From: Proteles cristata cristata
Lineage: Eukaryota > Chordata > Mammalia > Carnivora > Hyaenidae
Assembly (NCBI GenBank): GCA_017311185.1
Contig: JAESUZ010005543.1
Coordinates: forward strand, 248,001-312,000
Length of the DNA: 64,000 nucleotides
Direction: 5' to 3'
The position numbers and the translations under genes were made by a program. The notes beneath the pieces were generated by a model. It saw only the letters and a list, made by a program, of their open reading frames with translations. It made no database searches and had not been told where the DNA came from. Shown one piece after another: positions 1 to 11,544 of the stretch (its first letter is position 1; every line of letters starts with the position of its first letter).

Positions 1-445
1 ACACACAATATTATATTAGTTTCAGGTGTATGACACAATGATTCAGCAATTGTATACATTACTCTGTGCTCACCACAGTAAATATAGTCCTCAGCTGTCA
101 CTATACAACTTTATTACAGTATTATTGACTGTATTCCCTATGTTGCACTTGTCGTCCCTGTGAATTATTTATTTCATAGCTGGAAGTTTGTACCTCTTAA
201 TCCCTTTCACCTATCTTGCCCATCTCCCACTGCTCTGGCAACCACCAGTTTGTTCTGTGTATGATTCTTTTTCCATCTTTTTATTGGTTTGTTTTGTTTT
301 TAGATTCTCCATATAAGTGAATCATATGGTGTTTGTTTTCACTGTCTGACTTACTTGACTCAGCATAATACTCTCTAGGTCATCCATGTTGTGGCAGTTG
401 GCAAGATCTCATTCTTTTTAAGGCCTGGGTAATATTTCTCTCTGT
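1..445 (-). mobile_element. L1 3' UTR remnant, older L1 lineage
   Basis: Read on the + strand this is the reverse complement of a mammalian LINE-1 3' UTR. It has the run about a TATACATTACTCTGTGCTCACC-like segment, then 'tggaagtttgtacctcttaa', 'ctggcaaccaccagtttgtt' and 'catataagtgaatcatatgg'. These landmarks occur in this order in older L1 3' ends. The element enters from the left edge and is interrupted near 445 by a second L1. The phrase 'gatggacact' just after that second element (about 680) may be the older copy resuming. Family assignment is from recalled consensus, and divergence suggests an old insertion. Confidence 0.75.
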
Positions 446-678
446 GTGCCACATCTTTATTTTATTTTTATTATTATTATTTTATTCTCAAGTTAGTTAA
501 TGTACAGTTTAGTCTTGCTACAGAAGTGCAATCAGTGATTCATTTCTTACATATGACTACCCAGTATTCATCCCAACAAGTACTCTTCCCAATACCCATC
601 ACCCATTTAGCATACCCAGCCACCCCCCACCCAATCAACCCTCAGTTTGTTCTCTATATTTAAGAGTGTTTCTAATAT
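445..678 (-). mobile_element. Carnivore L1 3' end, 5'-truncated, nested
   Basis: After a T/AT-rich tract (the reverse complement of an A-rich tail) come 'ctcaagttagttaatgtaca', 'gtgattcatttcttacatat', 'cccaacaagtactcttccca', 'cccatcacccatttag' and 'ccctcagtttgttctctata'. This is the typical antisense reading of the carnivore-lineage L1 3' UTR. It sits directly against the older L1 to its left, consistent with insertion of one L1 into another. It has no coding capacity. Confidence 0.75.
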
Positions 679-884
679 GATGGACACTGGCAGAAGACAT
701 CTAATCACATTTAAATTCCCAGATTCACCCTCAGCCCCATCTCCTGGATACCTTTAATCCCAAGGTATTAAAGGTATGTTCTCCAGATGAGCACAGCGCT
801 GCAAAGAAAGGCTGTCCAAGCTCATTTAACAACAATGAAAACAACATAATGCGTGGATTCATTTAATACCCCAAAACCTATGAA

Positions 885-1045
885 ATATACTTTGTTATTA
901 ATTCCACTTTACAGAAGAGTAAAAAAGACCTAGAGTTTAAGTCACTGGTCCTAGGTCACAGTTACTAAGTGAAACAGATGGGCTTTGAGCCAAGGTCAAC
1001 TGGCTCTTTAGAGCTAGCTACTCCTAATTGCTGTATCACATAGCC
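885..1045 (-). mobile_element. MIR remnant
   Basis: An antisense MIR-like core: 'ccactttacagaagagtaaa', then a 'gtcactggtcctaggtcaca' segment and 'ggctttgagccaaggtc'. This follows the order in reverse-complement MIR (tttacagatgagg ... aaggtcacacag ... gattcgaacccaggtc). It is strongly diverged, so boundaries are rough. The 200 bases between it and the L1 on its left show nothing recognisable. Confidence 0.5.
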
Positions 1046-2940
1046 CTCATGTTCATTGGAAAATGTTGCTTTTTTGAAGACAGCTTAGTTCCCACCTAGT
1101 GTAATCTGAATGTATCTTCATATTAGCACAGTTTTAAACATTTTTGTTTCATATTTTAGGTGTGTCAATATTCAACTGAAGATTTAAATTCAGTTGTAGC
1201 ACAACATATAAATCAATGAACTTCAATTACTTTTATAGATTTTGACAAAAGACTCTCAATTTTTACATGGAAAGATTTATAAAAGTCCTCTTAATTTTCT
1301 TCCAATCATGAGGATATAACTTTTCTTAAACAGCATATTCAATCATTATGAGTGATTCTTTATGTTTTTTTACACTTTAGATCTCTTTATATTTTATGTG
1401 TTCTCTCCTAATCACTATAATTATTGTTTTATTACTGTTATAATTGTAAGAGAAATTGGTTTTATTAAAAGGTACATCATTAAAAATAAACTGAAAAACA
1501 AGAGTAAACTGGAAGAAAACCTAACAATGAAAAATATCACAGTCATTTACAAATATGAAATAGTATTTCAAATATATATTTACCCAATATAAATAATATT
1601 TTTAAAACTTGCTTTAATATGTTCTAACACATTTTTCTTCAGAAACACAGGCTTTTACTTATCCAAACTTGAAATGGCTAAGACCTTTGGAAGAAATTTT
1701 AAACCTTTTAAAAAGATTTAAAACAGCATTTCATTAAAAAAATGAAACTCTCTAATGCCTCCTGACATTTCTTCTCATCTTCTTCCCGGGTGTGTTTTTT
1801 GTCAGAGAATGTAAGGATATTTGCAGTGTATAGCAAACAGGAGGAAGAGAAATCAGACTCTTTCTAAGGCACAGGTAGAAACAAAATGGAGTAAAACATG
1901 GAGCAGAAGGTGCGTGCTAACTAAACAGGACAGTGCATGAAGTTAGCCTATTTGACCAAAGATTATTTTGTAAAAGTTATAGTAGATAATGGGAAAACCT
2001 TCAAGACATTTAAGATGATGAGCATCATTGTAAATTTCTTTGCAACTCCATTAAAAGAAGATGTCTGTGCACTTGAATTGGAAGTGAATGAGGGTTGACC
2101 CAAAGCATATAATTAATTATCTTTGGTTATTTTACACTGTGGCTAATTCAGATGTTACTCTCTTAGGCAGAGAGGGAGAGACTTGATTTATTCAGTCTGG
2201 AATGCTGTTCTCATTTCAAAGAAAAGGCTTGGGCACCGCTGACTGACACATGCAAGTCACAGTCCTTCTCTTCTCCCTGCTAAGCCAGGTAGCAGAAGAG
2301 CAAAGAAAGGATGCTTCTAAACGAAGCACTAAAAGTCCTTCATGTTGCAGGAAGGTATATTGAAAGAAAAGCCTTCATAAAGAGGTATTGCTTTTCAGTC
2401 AATTAAATTTTTAAAAATAACTTTATGAAGTCTGTCCCGGTATGTTCACATAACACAGAATCAATCATGGTTTGGTTTCTACTTGAGCTTTGGCTAACTT
2501 TTTAAATGATTTTTTCAAAACCTTCAAAATAAATAATAATAATTAAAAGCTGAGAGTAAATGGGAACCAAGCAAGGACTTAAAATTTTATACTATAATGA
2601 CTGTAATCCTAACAGTTTCTGAGATGATCCTGAGTTTAAGTTTGAGAAAAGAACAACAGATAAACTGATAGGATTTTATTTTAAAACAGTGTGATTCCAT
2701 TAGGCTACGAGTATATTTTGTTAGTAATTTTAACTGGTTGGAAGCTCTCTTTGTTACTGGGCTCATTTCACATTGGCCTTGAACAAAGTTTCTGCCAAAT
2801 GTTTATGATAAACGAAAGGATACATGAAGTTCCTAATAGCTGGGATGTGCTTGCTGATGTAGTTCAGAAAAATTGTGAAGTTAATTATTTGTGGTAGGTT
2901 AATGTAACCTTATCCATTTTTCCTGAGGATGCATTTAAAT
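1046..2940. other. AT-rich unannotated stretch
   Basis: I see no recognisable gene, repeat family or RNA gene here. Short open frames (for example 76 codons at 1362-1592 and 68 codons at 2691-2897) are low-complexity or lack any family signature and are best taken as chance. Confidence 0.5.
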
Positions 2941-3060
2941 GCCAAAAGAAACAAGTCACTTGCCCGAGGCCACACAAGTCAATAGCATGGGGTGGTGCTT
3001 GAGAGGGATTAAAATTCACTATTTCTGACACCTAGTCTGTGAGCCCACACCAGTTTCAAA
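2940..3060 (-). mobile_element. MIR remnant
   Basis: 'acaagtcacttgcccgaggc' followed by 'cacacaagtcaatagcatgg', a 'gggattaaaattcact' segment and 'gtctgtgagccca' match the reverse-complement MIR core (cttgcccaaggtcacacagctagtaagtgg ... gggattcgaaccca). It is a partial, diverged copy. Confidence 0.55.
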
Positions 3061-3884
3061 CTGCCCCCAATAGATTAACTTTCTTCTTTCCGAAAACACA
3101 TGTTTCCTAATGCTATTGCTGCTGAAAGATATGTCTGTTCATGTGGCTAATCTTCATTGCTTAGAAAGAAATAATAAGAAAGGATCACTCATCTTCAAGT
3201 TCACTGCATTCTCAAAACTTTAAAGGGATACTTTGACTTCCTAAAATCTCCAAGTTTGATTTTCTTTTATCTTCTTTCTTAACATGTGTGGTCTGTCATG
3301 TCTCTGTTTTTATTATTTTTAAGCCACTAAATTTTATTACATAATCAATATGCTTGAAAGTGAGGAAATTGAATGTATTTTCAAGATGGCAGACAATTAG
3401 ACAGTTATAAATTATATTGATGACACATTCAAAGAGAAGGCCTAACTGTGCTGATTTTTCAAGAAAAAAATTCTTGTCTATACCTTTAGCACTTTAGCTA
3501 TAGCAGTAAATCAGCTGAGACTGAAAATTTACAGTGTTCTTTGAGGAAGGTGGAATTTATTATTAGCTTTTATATACTCCATTATTTTCACAAAGTGCTA
3601 TAAAATAATTTTACAAGTTATTCTTTTCAACCTTCCTGTGTTGTGGTAAATGATATAATTTTTCTTATTTACAAGTTAGGAAAAAAAAAAAACTTGAGGT
3701 CAAAGCAAGGTTTTTTGTATCTTGTATACAAGGACACAGGATTAACCTGTGAGTATTACTTAGAATTGAAAAAATGATAGTTTTATGGCATGACTCTTTC
3801 TACTGTCCAACTCTTTAAAACATCACAGTCTAATTCAAATATTATTCTATAACTCTACTGTCCAATAAGGTTTTGTTAATGTAT
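3061..3884. other. AT-rich stretch, possible degraded MIR
   Basis: Mostly featureless. The part around 3590-3760 (short T-rich run, 'cttatttacaagttaggaaa', then 'aacttgaggtcaaagcaagg') could be a very degraded minus-strand MIR, but the match is too weak to call separately. Confidence 0.3.
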
Positions 3885-4030
3885 TTAGCATTTATCATAT
3901 GTCAGATGCAGTTTTATGTGATAACTATTTCATCTTTAAAACAATCCTATGAGGCAGATTTATTTTACATATTTTACAGAGAATGAAGTCCAGAGAATTT
4001 AAATGGCCGTCCCACATCCAAGAAAGAGTT
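3885..4030 (-). mobile_element. MIR remnant
   Basis: 'catatgtcagatgcagtttt', 'tttaaaacaatcctatgagg' and 'cagatttattttacatattt' followed by 'tacagagaatgaagtc' follow the reverse-complement MIR order (tatgtgccaggcac ... aatcctcacaacaaccctatgaggtag ... ttttacagatgaggaaac). It lies immediately left of a hAT remnant, with another MIR just beyond. Confidence 0.65.
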
Positions 4031-4036
4031 TAGAGA

Positions 4037-4282
4037 AGTAGTTCTCAAAACATGGACCCCAGACCAGCAGCATCAGCACCACTGGGGAGTGTGTTATAAA
4101 TGTAAATATAATACTGTATGTCAACTATATTTCAGATAAAATTGTTTTTTTAGAAAAAGAAGAAATATAAATTCCCTGGTTCCACTCAAGACCAACTGAA
4201 TTAGAAACTGTGTGTACAAGGTCCAGCAATATGTGTTACACAGGTGAATATGATGCATGCTCTAGTCTGAGAACCACTGGTT
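4037..4282 (+). mobile_element. MER5A-like hAT-Charlie remnant, interrupted
   Basis: A nonautonomous hAT (MER5A-type) element. The left end reads 'gtagttctcaaaacatggac', followed by 'cagaccagcagcatcagcac' and 'cactggggagtgtgttata'. The right half has 'attccctggttccactcaag', 'gaattagaaactgtg' and the inverted terminus 'tctgagaaccactgg'. The termini are imperfect inverted repeats, as expected for this group. The element is split at 4098-4172 by a short LINE-1 fragment flanked by a duplicated host sequence. Orientation follows the usual MER5A consensus reading. Confidence 0.8.
4098..4172 (+). mobile_element. 55-bp L1 3'-end micro-insertion with TSD
   Basis: The hAT remnant is interrupted by about 55 bp (4108-4162). 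The insert begins 'ataatactgtatgtcaacta' and ends in an A-rich tail, matching the extreme 3' end of carnivore L1 (compare 'ataccatatgttaactatat' at 51403-51422). The flanks are 'aaatgtaaat' (4098-4107) and 'aaatataaat' (4163-4172), a 9/10 target-site duplication. Removing the insert plus one copy restores a continuous MER5A-type consensus. Confidence 0.7.
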
Positions 4283-4445
4283 TAGAACATAGATTCTAGA
4301 GATAAACTGCCTGACTTTGAATGACAAGATTTTCAGTGATGAGCTGTGGGACTTCAAGTACTGGTCTCTCAGTGCCTGAGTTGAGTTAGCTTTAGAATGT
4401 GAGTGATAATAATAAAACCTCTTTGATGAGGGTGTCCAGAGCACT
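4283..4445 (+). mobile_element. MIR remnant
   Basis: A sense MIR-like order: 'agaacatagattctagagat', 'aaactgcctgactttgaatg', 'gatgagctgtgggacttcaa' and 'ctggtctctcagtgcctgag'. This resembles 'gagcacggactctggagccagactgcctgggttcgaat ... ctgtgtgaccttgggcaagt ... tctgtgcctcag' in pieces. Diverged and ungapped. Confidence 0.6.
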
Positions 4446-5766
4446 AAAAGTATATATAGAGCAGACCTCAGACAGCTAGCCTCTCTTCTGTAAGTGCAAA
4501 TTCCAATTGAGTTTTGTTACTCATGGGATTAGGGTTAAATATTATATAAGGATCCACTAATATTATATATTAAATCATTCTCCATAGTGTTTAACAGTAA
4601 ATGGTTAGTATCTGAGATCTCATATTGTCATTATTATTGTTGCTGTTAGTAGTACTATGATTAATCATTATCTTTGCTAGTCATTATTTGACTTGGAGAA
4701 GATGGGGTTATTGGTTTACCTTTGACCTTCGACTCTGAAATCCACCCTCCTTTTGACAGAACTGTCCACTGCCTTCTTGTTTGTGCCTGTCTGTCTTTGG
4801 CCAGCTGTTGGCCCACCTGTTCTTCATGACTAACAATGTTAGCCATGTGGACAGCTTCTCCTGATGTACAGCGAACCTGACCTTCACTACTGTCTTATTT
4901 CCATAAGAGACACGACAGTGTGTTGAATTTTGTAGCTTGAGTATGAATTCAGTTCACTATAACCATTTTAAATGTGTGTCCCCTCTTTAATGTCTTTCCC
5001 TCCAATGGAAGTTAATAAAAGTTCTACTTAAGGATTTATATTTTATCAAATTTTGTTTGTGCCTCACAGTTATAACTTTCTGAATAAATTCAATGTCAAC
5101 TTTCAAACATTATTTCCTACAAAATTTCCCTTGTATATCATTTTTCTCTTTTCTCATTTCTTTCTGATAAAAAAATGTGCTTTGACTTAAAAACAAACAA
5201 GCAAATAAAAAACTATTCACCTTCACCAAATATTTCTCAAGTTGTAGCAATAACACTTTTTAAAAAAATAAGAAGGAAAATTAATATGGAAAGATTAAAG
5301 CCCTCCCTTTTACATATTTTTAACTTTTTTGTAATACAGATTATTCCCACCACTTATTATTTCCATATTGACATTATATTCTCTGCTTCAGCACTGAGAC
5401 AAGAAAAATCTGTTTATTTTTATTGGTCATGAACCATGAAACCCAATATTATTGAAGAAGTAGCATCTTTAAAAACGAAGTCATTCTATCACCTTTTGTA
5501 TCTCCTGTAAGACACAAGTTAAGAAAAGAAACAGATGAACAACAACAAGGAAAACCCTCAGAAATAGCAATCTAGGACAAAAATCCAGTGTAAGGTTACT
5601 TTTCTGCAGGATGCAGTGAAGTTGGATATATTTCTGCATAGTATGCTTAGTAAAATTTTACTTTTCTATGGCCGAAATTCTGTAAGTTTAGATTTTTCAT
5701 GGGGAGGCTAAGTGACTTTCTTCGGTTACTTGCCTTTCTTTGGTCATCAGTGTCTTTGGACTTGAT
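4446..5766. other. Unannotated stretch
   Basis: No repeat family or gene recognised. The 4660-5040 part is less AT-rich and ends near an 'aataaaag' motif, but nothing ties it to a known transcript. A 61-codon minus-strand frame at 4661-4846 has no recognisable domain. The 85-codon frame at 5175-5432 is lysine- and phenylalanine-rich from AT bias. Confidence 0.4.
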
Positions 5767-5783
5767 CACCTCTAAGATGCTTT

Positions 5784-6001
5784 TATTTTATTTTTTTAAA
5801 TGTTAATCTATTTAGTTTGAGAGAGAGAGAGCAAGCATGAGCAGGGAAAGGGCCGAGAGAGAGTGAGAGAGAGAATCCCAAGCAGGCTCCACACTATCAG
5901 CACTGAACCCTACATGGGGCTTGATCCCATGAACCATGAGATGATGACCTGAGCTTAGATCAAGGATCAGATGCTTAACCAACTGAGCCACCTAGGTGCC
6001 C
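5784..6001 (-). mobile_element. CAN SINE (feline tRNA-Lys type)
   Basis: A reverse-complement SINE. A T-rich tail complement leads into a GA-rich tract, then 'gaaccatgagatgatgacct', and it ends with the tRNA-derived head 'aactgagccacctaggtgcc'. The TSD is 'cacctctaagatgcttt' at 5767-5783 and 'cacctctaagatacttt' at 6002-6018 (one mismatch). About 9-10% substitutions are visible in the head, so it is not a very recent copy. Confidence 0.93.
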
Positions 6002-6037
6002 CACCTCTAAGATACTTTAGATGTTGATTTATATTCA

Positions 6038-6085
6038 AGGAAGAGGAGGAGGAGGAAAAAGAAAAAAGAAGGAAGAAGAAATGAC
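6038..6085 (+). repeat. Purine-rich (GGA/GAA)n tract
   Basis: An interrupted run of GGA, GAA and GAAAA units immediately downstream of the SINE target-site duplication. Low-complexity purine strand. Confidence 0.75.
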
Positions 6086-8689
6086 CAGAAATATAAGGAG
6101 AGAAAATGTAGTCAAACAAGTCAGTTCTACTTACTATTTCATAAGTACCATTACTTGTTTGTGGCCATAACCTTAAAAAATAAAAAGATTTCTAATTTTA
6201 ATTTTTACTTAAAATTAAATATTTCTTAATAAGTCACATAATTTAGTCATATGCCATATACCTGTGCTTATATTGACAGACTACCATAAAATTATATCAG
6301 CATTTGAACTAAAACACTTTTACAGATAAATACAATATCTTTGAACTTTGCCTGTTACAAGTGTCAAAGAATTTTAATCCTCTGATACTTGTTAGAAAAT
6401 GGAAAACAAGGCTTATGCTGTACCAGATATTTAAGTGTCCATGTGCATTTGAAATAAATGGAATCATATTTCTCATTTTTCTAGTCGTATTTCACAATTG
6501 CTTGTTAAGTACCTTAAAATCATTCCTATTAGTGTAGCTGATCCTAGTACTTGATTCATTTTTATATTTACTCGTTTTCTCTTTGTTCATATTCATAATT
6601 CATCATGCTTAAAAATAACCATGGAGCACATGGGAGGTTGGAATATTATAAAACAAATTAAGGGAATTATCTTTCACACCTTTGTAATATAAAGAGCTTT
6701 TAAAGTAAACATGTAAATCTGGGATGCATTTTAATAAATTAATGTTCTCTGACAGTTAGTATAAAAGCCTTAAGAAATCACACATCTCTGGCTTGAAATA
6801 AATTCTGCCTTTAATATCCTTTACAAAATAATAATCTTCATCAATTGGGTGTGTATTCCATAATGGAAATGAATGTTTTCTTTATCTGTGAAAAGGGTCA
6901 ATTAGGCCAGAAATATATCTATTATCATTAGAAGATATATTTTCAGCTTATTCAAGTAATTTCTCTGGGTTTTGTGAGCCAAAAGATTTACTCCAGCTCT
7001 TTTAGCTCTACCCCTGTTCTCTTAAAGATAGTACTTTGTCTTTCTAGGTCTCACTTTGCTTAGGTGTTAACTGAAAATAGAAATGCTCATAAATAGTTAA
7101 TAGGGAGGTACAAGTGAGATAAAGTAATAAAGAGTCTTAGAAGGCTGTGGGAATGTAGTTTTCTCTTTGCTGTCCATTACTGCATTTCTTCTATTCATTC
7201 TATATCTTTCACTGCAAATATCTTAGATAAAATCATATATTCATAGAATAGTAGCCAACTTTTTTTTCATTTCCATCAGCTTTTCTTTAAAATCTAACTT
7301 TAGAAGAGAGCTTTTAATATAATGCATGTGAATAAGTGCTATTCAGGTGGAAATCAGAATAGCAAAATAGACGCTAGGAGTAAAATAATTGTAGCAGACA
7401 AAGTTGCTTCTCATTTTGGGGGAAGTTATATTCTATAAAGTCACCACAATGTTGAATTGTTCCTCCTAGGGAAATGTGAGTATAGTTCTTGAGGTCAGCT
7501 GGTCACATGTTCATCAACTGATCAATACATAGCCTTGCTTTATGTGTGTTTCTGTTTAATGATATCTTGTTCAATATATACTGTTGATTCATTAACAGTA
7601 AACTCCAGGCCAACAGCACTATAACTCATACCTGAAGGAAGATGTTCTAACACATGTGTTTTTCTGTAACGTGCATCAGAGCCTACTGGCATTTAGGAAC
7701 ACTAGACAACATTTAGCACTATGCTCTGGGGCCCTTGTAAACATTGAACTCATTAACAAAATATATAAAAAGTGTGAAAAATGTGGCACTAAATAGATTG
7801 CAAAAAGGCCATTTGTTTACAGAATGAGATGAATCAAAAGGCAAAATTTCTTCTTGTTTTTGAATGTACATATTGGGCCAAAAATTTTCTACTGCTCTGT
7901 GCATACCCTTTAAGTGACCAAAAAAGAGCCGTAGGTATTTATTGACTTTGGAGTCAATAAATTATAGTGACTAGGCAAATTTACAAATACAGAATTCACC
8001 AAGAATGAGGGTCGACTTTGTTTGTTATTGCCTAGTTGCCAATTCCCACTGTGTGCAAACCTTTGAGTTAGTTTTCTGCCATCTATGACGTGCTTTAAAA
8101 GTATTTACCTTTAAACATTTAAGAAAATAAATCATTCCATTTTTGTCACTTCAGTGCTCAACTATTTTTTATTTTAGCATTCTTTAGTGCTTTATAAATA
8201 TTGCAGATACTCAATATTTAGGAATTTTGAGAGGAGAAAAGTTAGGGCACATCATTTAGGTAAAATCACCAGAATCTTTGTCTAATGATCTGTATTAAAT
8301 TCTAACATTTTCTAATGAGTAGAGAATGATGTCTTAATCTGAATGCCATAGATTTCTGTGAATTAATAGAGAACAGACAAACATATCTGAAAGAGATATC
8401 ACTTGTGTCAGAATTAAAATCTAGAGGTGAAAATCAGTATGTTGACAGAGTATCATTTTGATACAGTGAATTGAATGCCTGCCTTGTACTTTTTTTTTTG
8501 GACTTTTGAAGATATAACAATGATTTAGGATAGTAACTAGGAAGGGGGGGTAACCCTATTAACAGGAAAATTTAAGAACTGAAATTAATACTTAATCTGT
8601 ACGAAGCTACGTCTCCCAATATAATCATCAAATGAGGATATTCCTCTTTCCTGAACATATGTATCAGTTGGATTTCATGCCCCCATTCC
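6086..8689. other. AT-rich unannotated stretch
   Basis: About 2.6 kb with no SINE, L1 or MIR I can recognise and no credible coding frame. The absence of young repeats is notable compared with flanking DNA, but AT-rich sequence is hard to judge by eye. Confidence 0.4.
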
Positions 8690-8910
8690 ATTACTTGATA
8701 TGTATGTCAGGTGCTTCACATGTATATTTTTCCAGTTCTCCTAACATTCTGTTCAGTAGACCTCAACACTTGAAGAATTTTACCAAAGATAAAGCTAAAG
8801 TTTGGAGTGGTTGTGACTTGTTCAAGATAGAACAGCTAGTAAGTACTTTCATTAAAATTGAATTTCAGTTTGAGTGACTCCAAAGTCCATATGTTTTCTA
8901 CCATACCTGG
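8690..8910 (-). mobile_element. MIR remnant
   Basis: 'gtatgtcaggtgcttcacat', 'tctcctaacattctgttcag', 'gacttgttcaagatagaaca' plus 'gctagtaagta', and 'gactccaaagtccatatg' follow the reverse-complement MIR order (gccaggcac ... aatcctcacaac ... cttgcccaaggtcacacagctagtaagtgg ... ctccaaagcccatgctct). The small open frames across it are coincidental. Confidence 0.65.
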
Positions 8911-9214
8911 TTTCACATACATTTCAACCCCAAATTCCAATTCTTGGGTAAGCTATGAGATAGTCCTTGAGGGAGTAATGTCAATTCTACATCCTCTTTT
9001 CCCTGGAGATTTGTGCTCTTCCAAAACCTCTGACAGCTCTTGAATTCAAAAAGACATGACAGAAGAAGGAAAAATCCATTGGCACTAGAACTGTGATGTT
9101 TCTAAGATAAAGCATCCTGATGATTGAGGAAACTATACCTACAACTATACCTTTCCTAAATTGTCACAGTCTATACTTCGGAAGATGTGCATGTGTAGTT
9201 GTACTACTAAAGTT

Positions 9215-9430
9215 ATTTTTTTAAGTTAATTCATTTTGAGAGGGAGAAAGCACCCGGGAGCCAGTGGGAAGAGACAGAGAGAAAGAGAAAGATAGAGAGC
9301 AAGCTTATCTTAAGCTCCATGTTGTCAGTGCAGAGCCCTATGCAGGGCTCAGTCTCACAGACCCTGAGATCATGATCTGAGCGAAAGTCTAGACTCATGT
9401 GTTTAACCAACTGAGCCACCCAGGCACCCC
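9215..9430 (-). mobile_element. CAN SINE
   Basis: A reverse-complement copy. It runs from a T-rich tail through a GA tract and 'tgtcagtgcagagcc' to 'gagatcatgatctgagc' and the head 'aaccaactgagccacccagg'. The TSD is 'tgtactactaaagtt' (9200-9214) and 'tgtactaatcaagtt' (9431-9445), 13/15 identical. It faces another SINE head-to-head 63 bp away. Confidence 0.93.
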
Positions 9431-9493
9431 TGTACTAATCAAGTTCTTAACTTAAACTGCAACAAGCCTTCGTGTGTAAAAAGTGAGGGTTGA

Positions 9494-9700
9494 GGGGTGC
9501 CTGGGTGGCTCCTTCAGTTAAGTGGCTGATTTGATTTCAGCTCAGGTCATGATCTCAGGGTTTGTGGGATCAAGCCCTGTGTCAAGTTCTGCACTGACAG
9601 CATAGAGCCTGCTTGGGATTCTCTCTCTCTTTCTTTCTGCCACTGCCCACCTCCGAAGAATAAATAAACTTAAAAAAACCATAATTATCATTATTTAAAA
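9494..9700 (+). mobile_element. CAN SINE
   Basis: A sense copy. The head 'ggggtgcctgggtggct' is followed by 'tcaggtcatgatctcagggt', a 'gcactgacagcatagagcct' body, a CT tract and an 'aataaataaacttaaaa' tail. The left flank 'agtgagggttga' and right flank 'acagggttgga' may be degraded target-site duplications. With the preceding copy it forms an inverted pair. Confidence 0.93.
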
Positions 9701-9974
9701 AAAAACAGGGTTGGATCCTTATCTCTCTTGGATGCTGAGAGTTTCAAATGAGATACTATAACTAAAAGTGTCTTTCAAATGTACATAACTCATTGACAGA
9801 TATGTTCATTCCCATCATACTCCTCCAATCTTGAATTTTCTTAGTAATATTTTAAAATCTTTTAGTCTTTTTGACAATTGATAGGCAGTGTATAATGTAT
9901 AGTTGTATGATTTTATGTGGAGCTCCTCATATTTGGTTTAACTCTTCTAACTGTATATCATGGAAAAAGTCTCA

Positions 9975-10240
9975 GTTTCTTTTATTCATTAAATAAATAT
10001 TATGAGCTACAGAGAGCTATAAACTTTGCCGAGAGCTGATACTATTAATAATGAGTAAAGCGAACTTTTCCTTCAGCTAAAAGGAATACAGTATAATGCA
10101 ATGCATTACCTATTCTGCATAATTCAGGAGATAGACTTGGCCATAAGGTGATCAACTGAGAAGGTTGCATAAGGTGATGTCTGAGCTGGAACCCATGGAA
10201 TGAGTATCAGTCAGTGAGCATAGGACTGGGGAGAAAAAAA
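9975..10240 (-). mobile_element. L2 3' remnant
   Basis: 'ttattcattaaataaatatt', 'gagctacagagagctataaa', an 'atgagtaaagcgaactt' segment, 'aaggtgatgtctgagctgga' and 'acccatggaatgagtatc' parallel the antisense L2 3' region (ttcaacaaatatttattgag ... acagcagtgaacaa ... aagtgacatttgagctgagacctgaagg). Heavily diverged. Confidence 0.5.
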
Positions 10241-11528
10241 CAAAGGGAAAACCCTCAGAGAGGCTACAAGGCAAGAATGCACTCTCAGGAAATCACAAAA
10301 ATGGAAGCCTGCCTTTTTTAAAATAGATGCTTTCAAGGATATGCATCTTTTGTAAGTGTCTCTGCTCACAGACCGTACATAGGTAATTTATACTCCAGAA
10401 CATATTCTGATTGATTTGTCAATGTCACAGAATGCCATACATAAAAATAGGTCAGTCTTGTACAGAATAAGTGATAGAATGAAAAGGCCCCTAACACCTT
10501 CTCTTAATCCCCTCCGTCTCAGATAGGATGTCTGCAGAGCAATGTGCTGTACAGAGCGAGGATGCTTCTGCAAGGATGCTTAAATTATTGATTGAACCTG
10601 TCACTAGCAAATTCTTTAAACTGAATACATTTTGATTGAGGAGGAAGGAATGTTTAAATGGATGCCTGGCTGTGAAGAGAATGGTTTTGCAAATTTCTCC
10701 ACAGTGCTCCTAATTAAAGTTCTGATAATACAGTATTGTGAGATAACTTGTTCTCTTTTATTTTTAATATGGCGATTTAAAATGTGCATATAAATTAAAA
10801 ACATGGGAGTCAAAAGCAGCAGAGATTGATAACAGTCCCTCCCTTACTCCTTAGATGTTATTTGGGGAAGAGAATATGAAATAGATTTGATTGAGAGAGA
10901 AAGTTTTACCAGACTTTCTATATTCAAGGGAAAGATTTATGATTCTAATCTGAATAGGCCTCTCAGGAAGTCTAGATTCCCACAGAACACAGGAAATGAT
11001 GTATTTTTCTACAGCACTAAAGGACACATTATGTATTAAAAAGGATATCTGAAAGTTAGTCTATTTTGAAGCTCTCCAGCTGCAGTCTTAACATAAGTAG
11101 ATCATAGTGACTTTCATACTTTCCAAAGTGATATTAAAGATCAGGTTAACTGTTTTCAACACGTAGATCCCTTTTAAGATGTCATCTTGTAAAGTCCATG
11201 ATTAATTGCATGGATATTCGTATGAAATAGCATTACCTATTTCCTTCCCTGCCTCCCCATGAAACAAGCTAAACGCATGTGGAGTATCAGAACTGGAGTA
11301 TCAGAAGCCAGGCTATCTCTCTGCTTGCTACCGTATCACTGATTTTCAGGTCCAGGGAATAGTCTCATATCAAGGCTCACATTTTCTCTGAAAACTGCTA
11401 TTTTTTTTTCTCCAAATGGATGATTCTCTTGCCTTTGTGCAAATAATAACAATGATGGTGATGATAATACTAATAAAAATAGTAGTAATAAGCACATAAT
11501 CTAATTCTAAATTTTAAAGTGGAATGGT
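10241..11528. other. Unannotated stretch
   Basis: No gene or repeat recognised apart from short simple runs, such as an AAT/ATG-rich run at about 11445-11490. Confidence 0.4.
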
Positions 11529-11544
11529 TATAGGCACATTTCTT

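Noticed and set aside
4661..5040. Possible retrocopy or UTR ending near an AATAAA motif
   Set aside because: No similarity to a known protein or transcript that I can recognise. The motif is expected by chance in AT-rich DNA.
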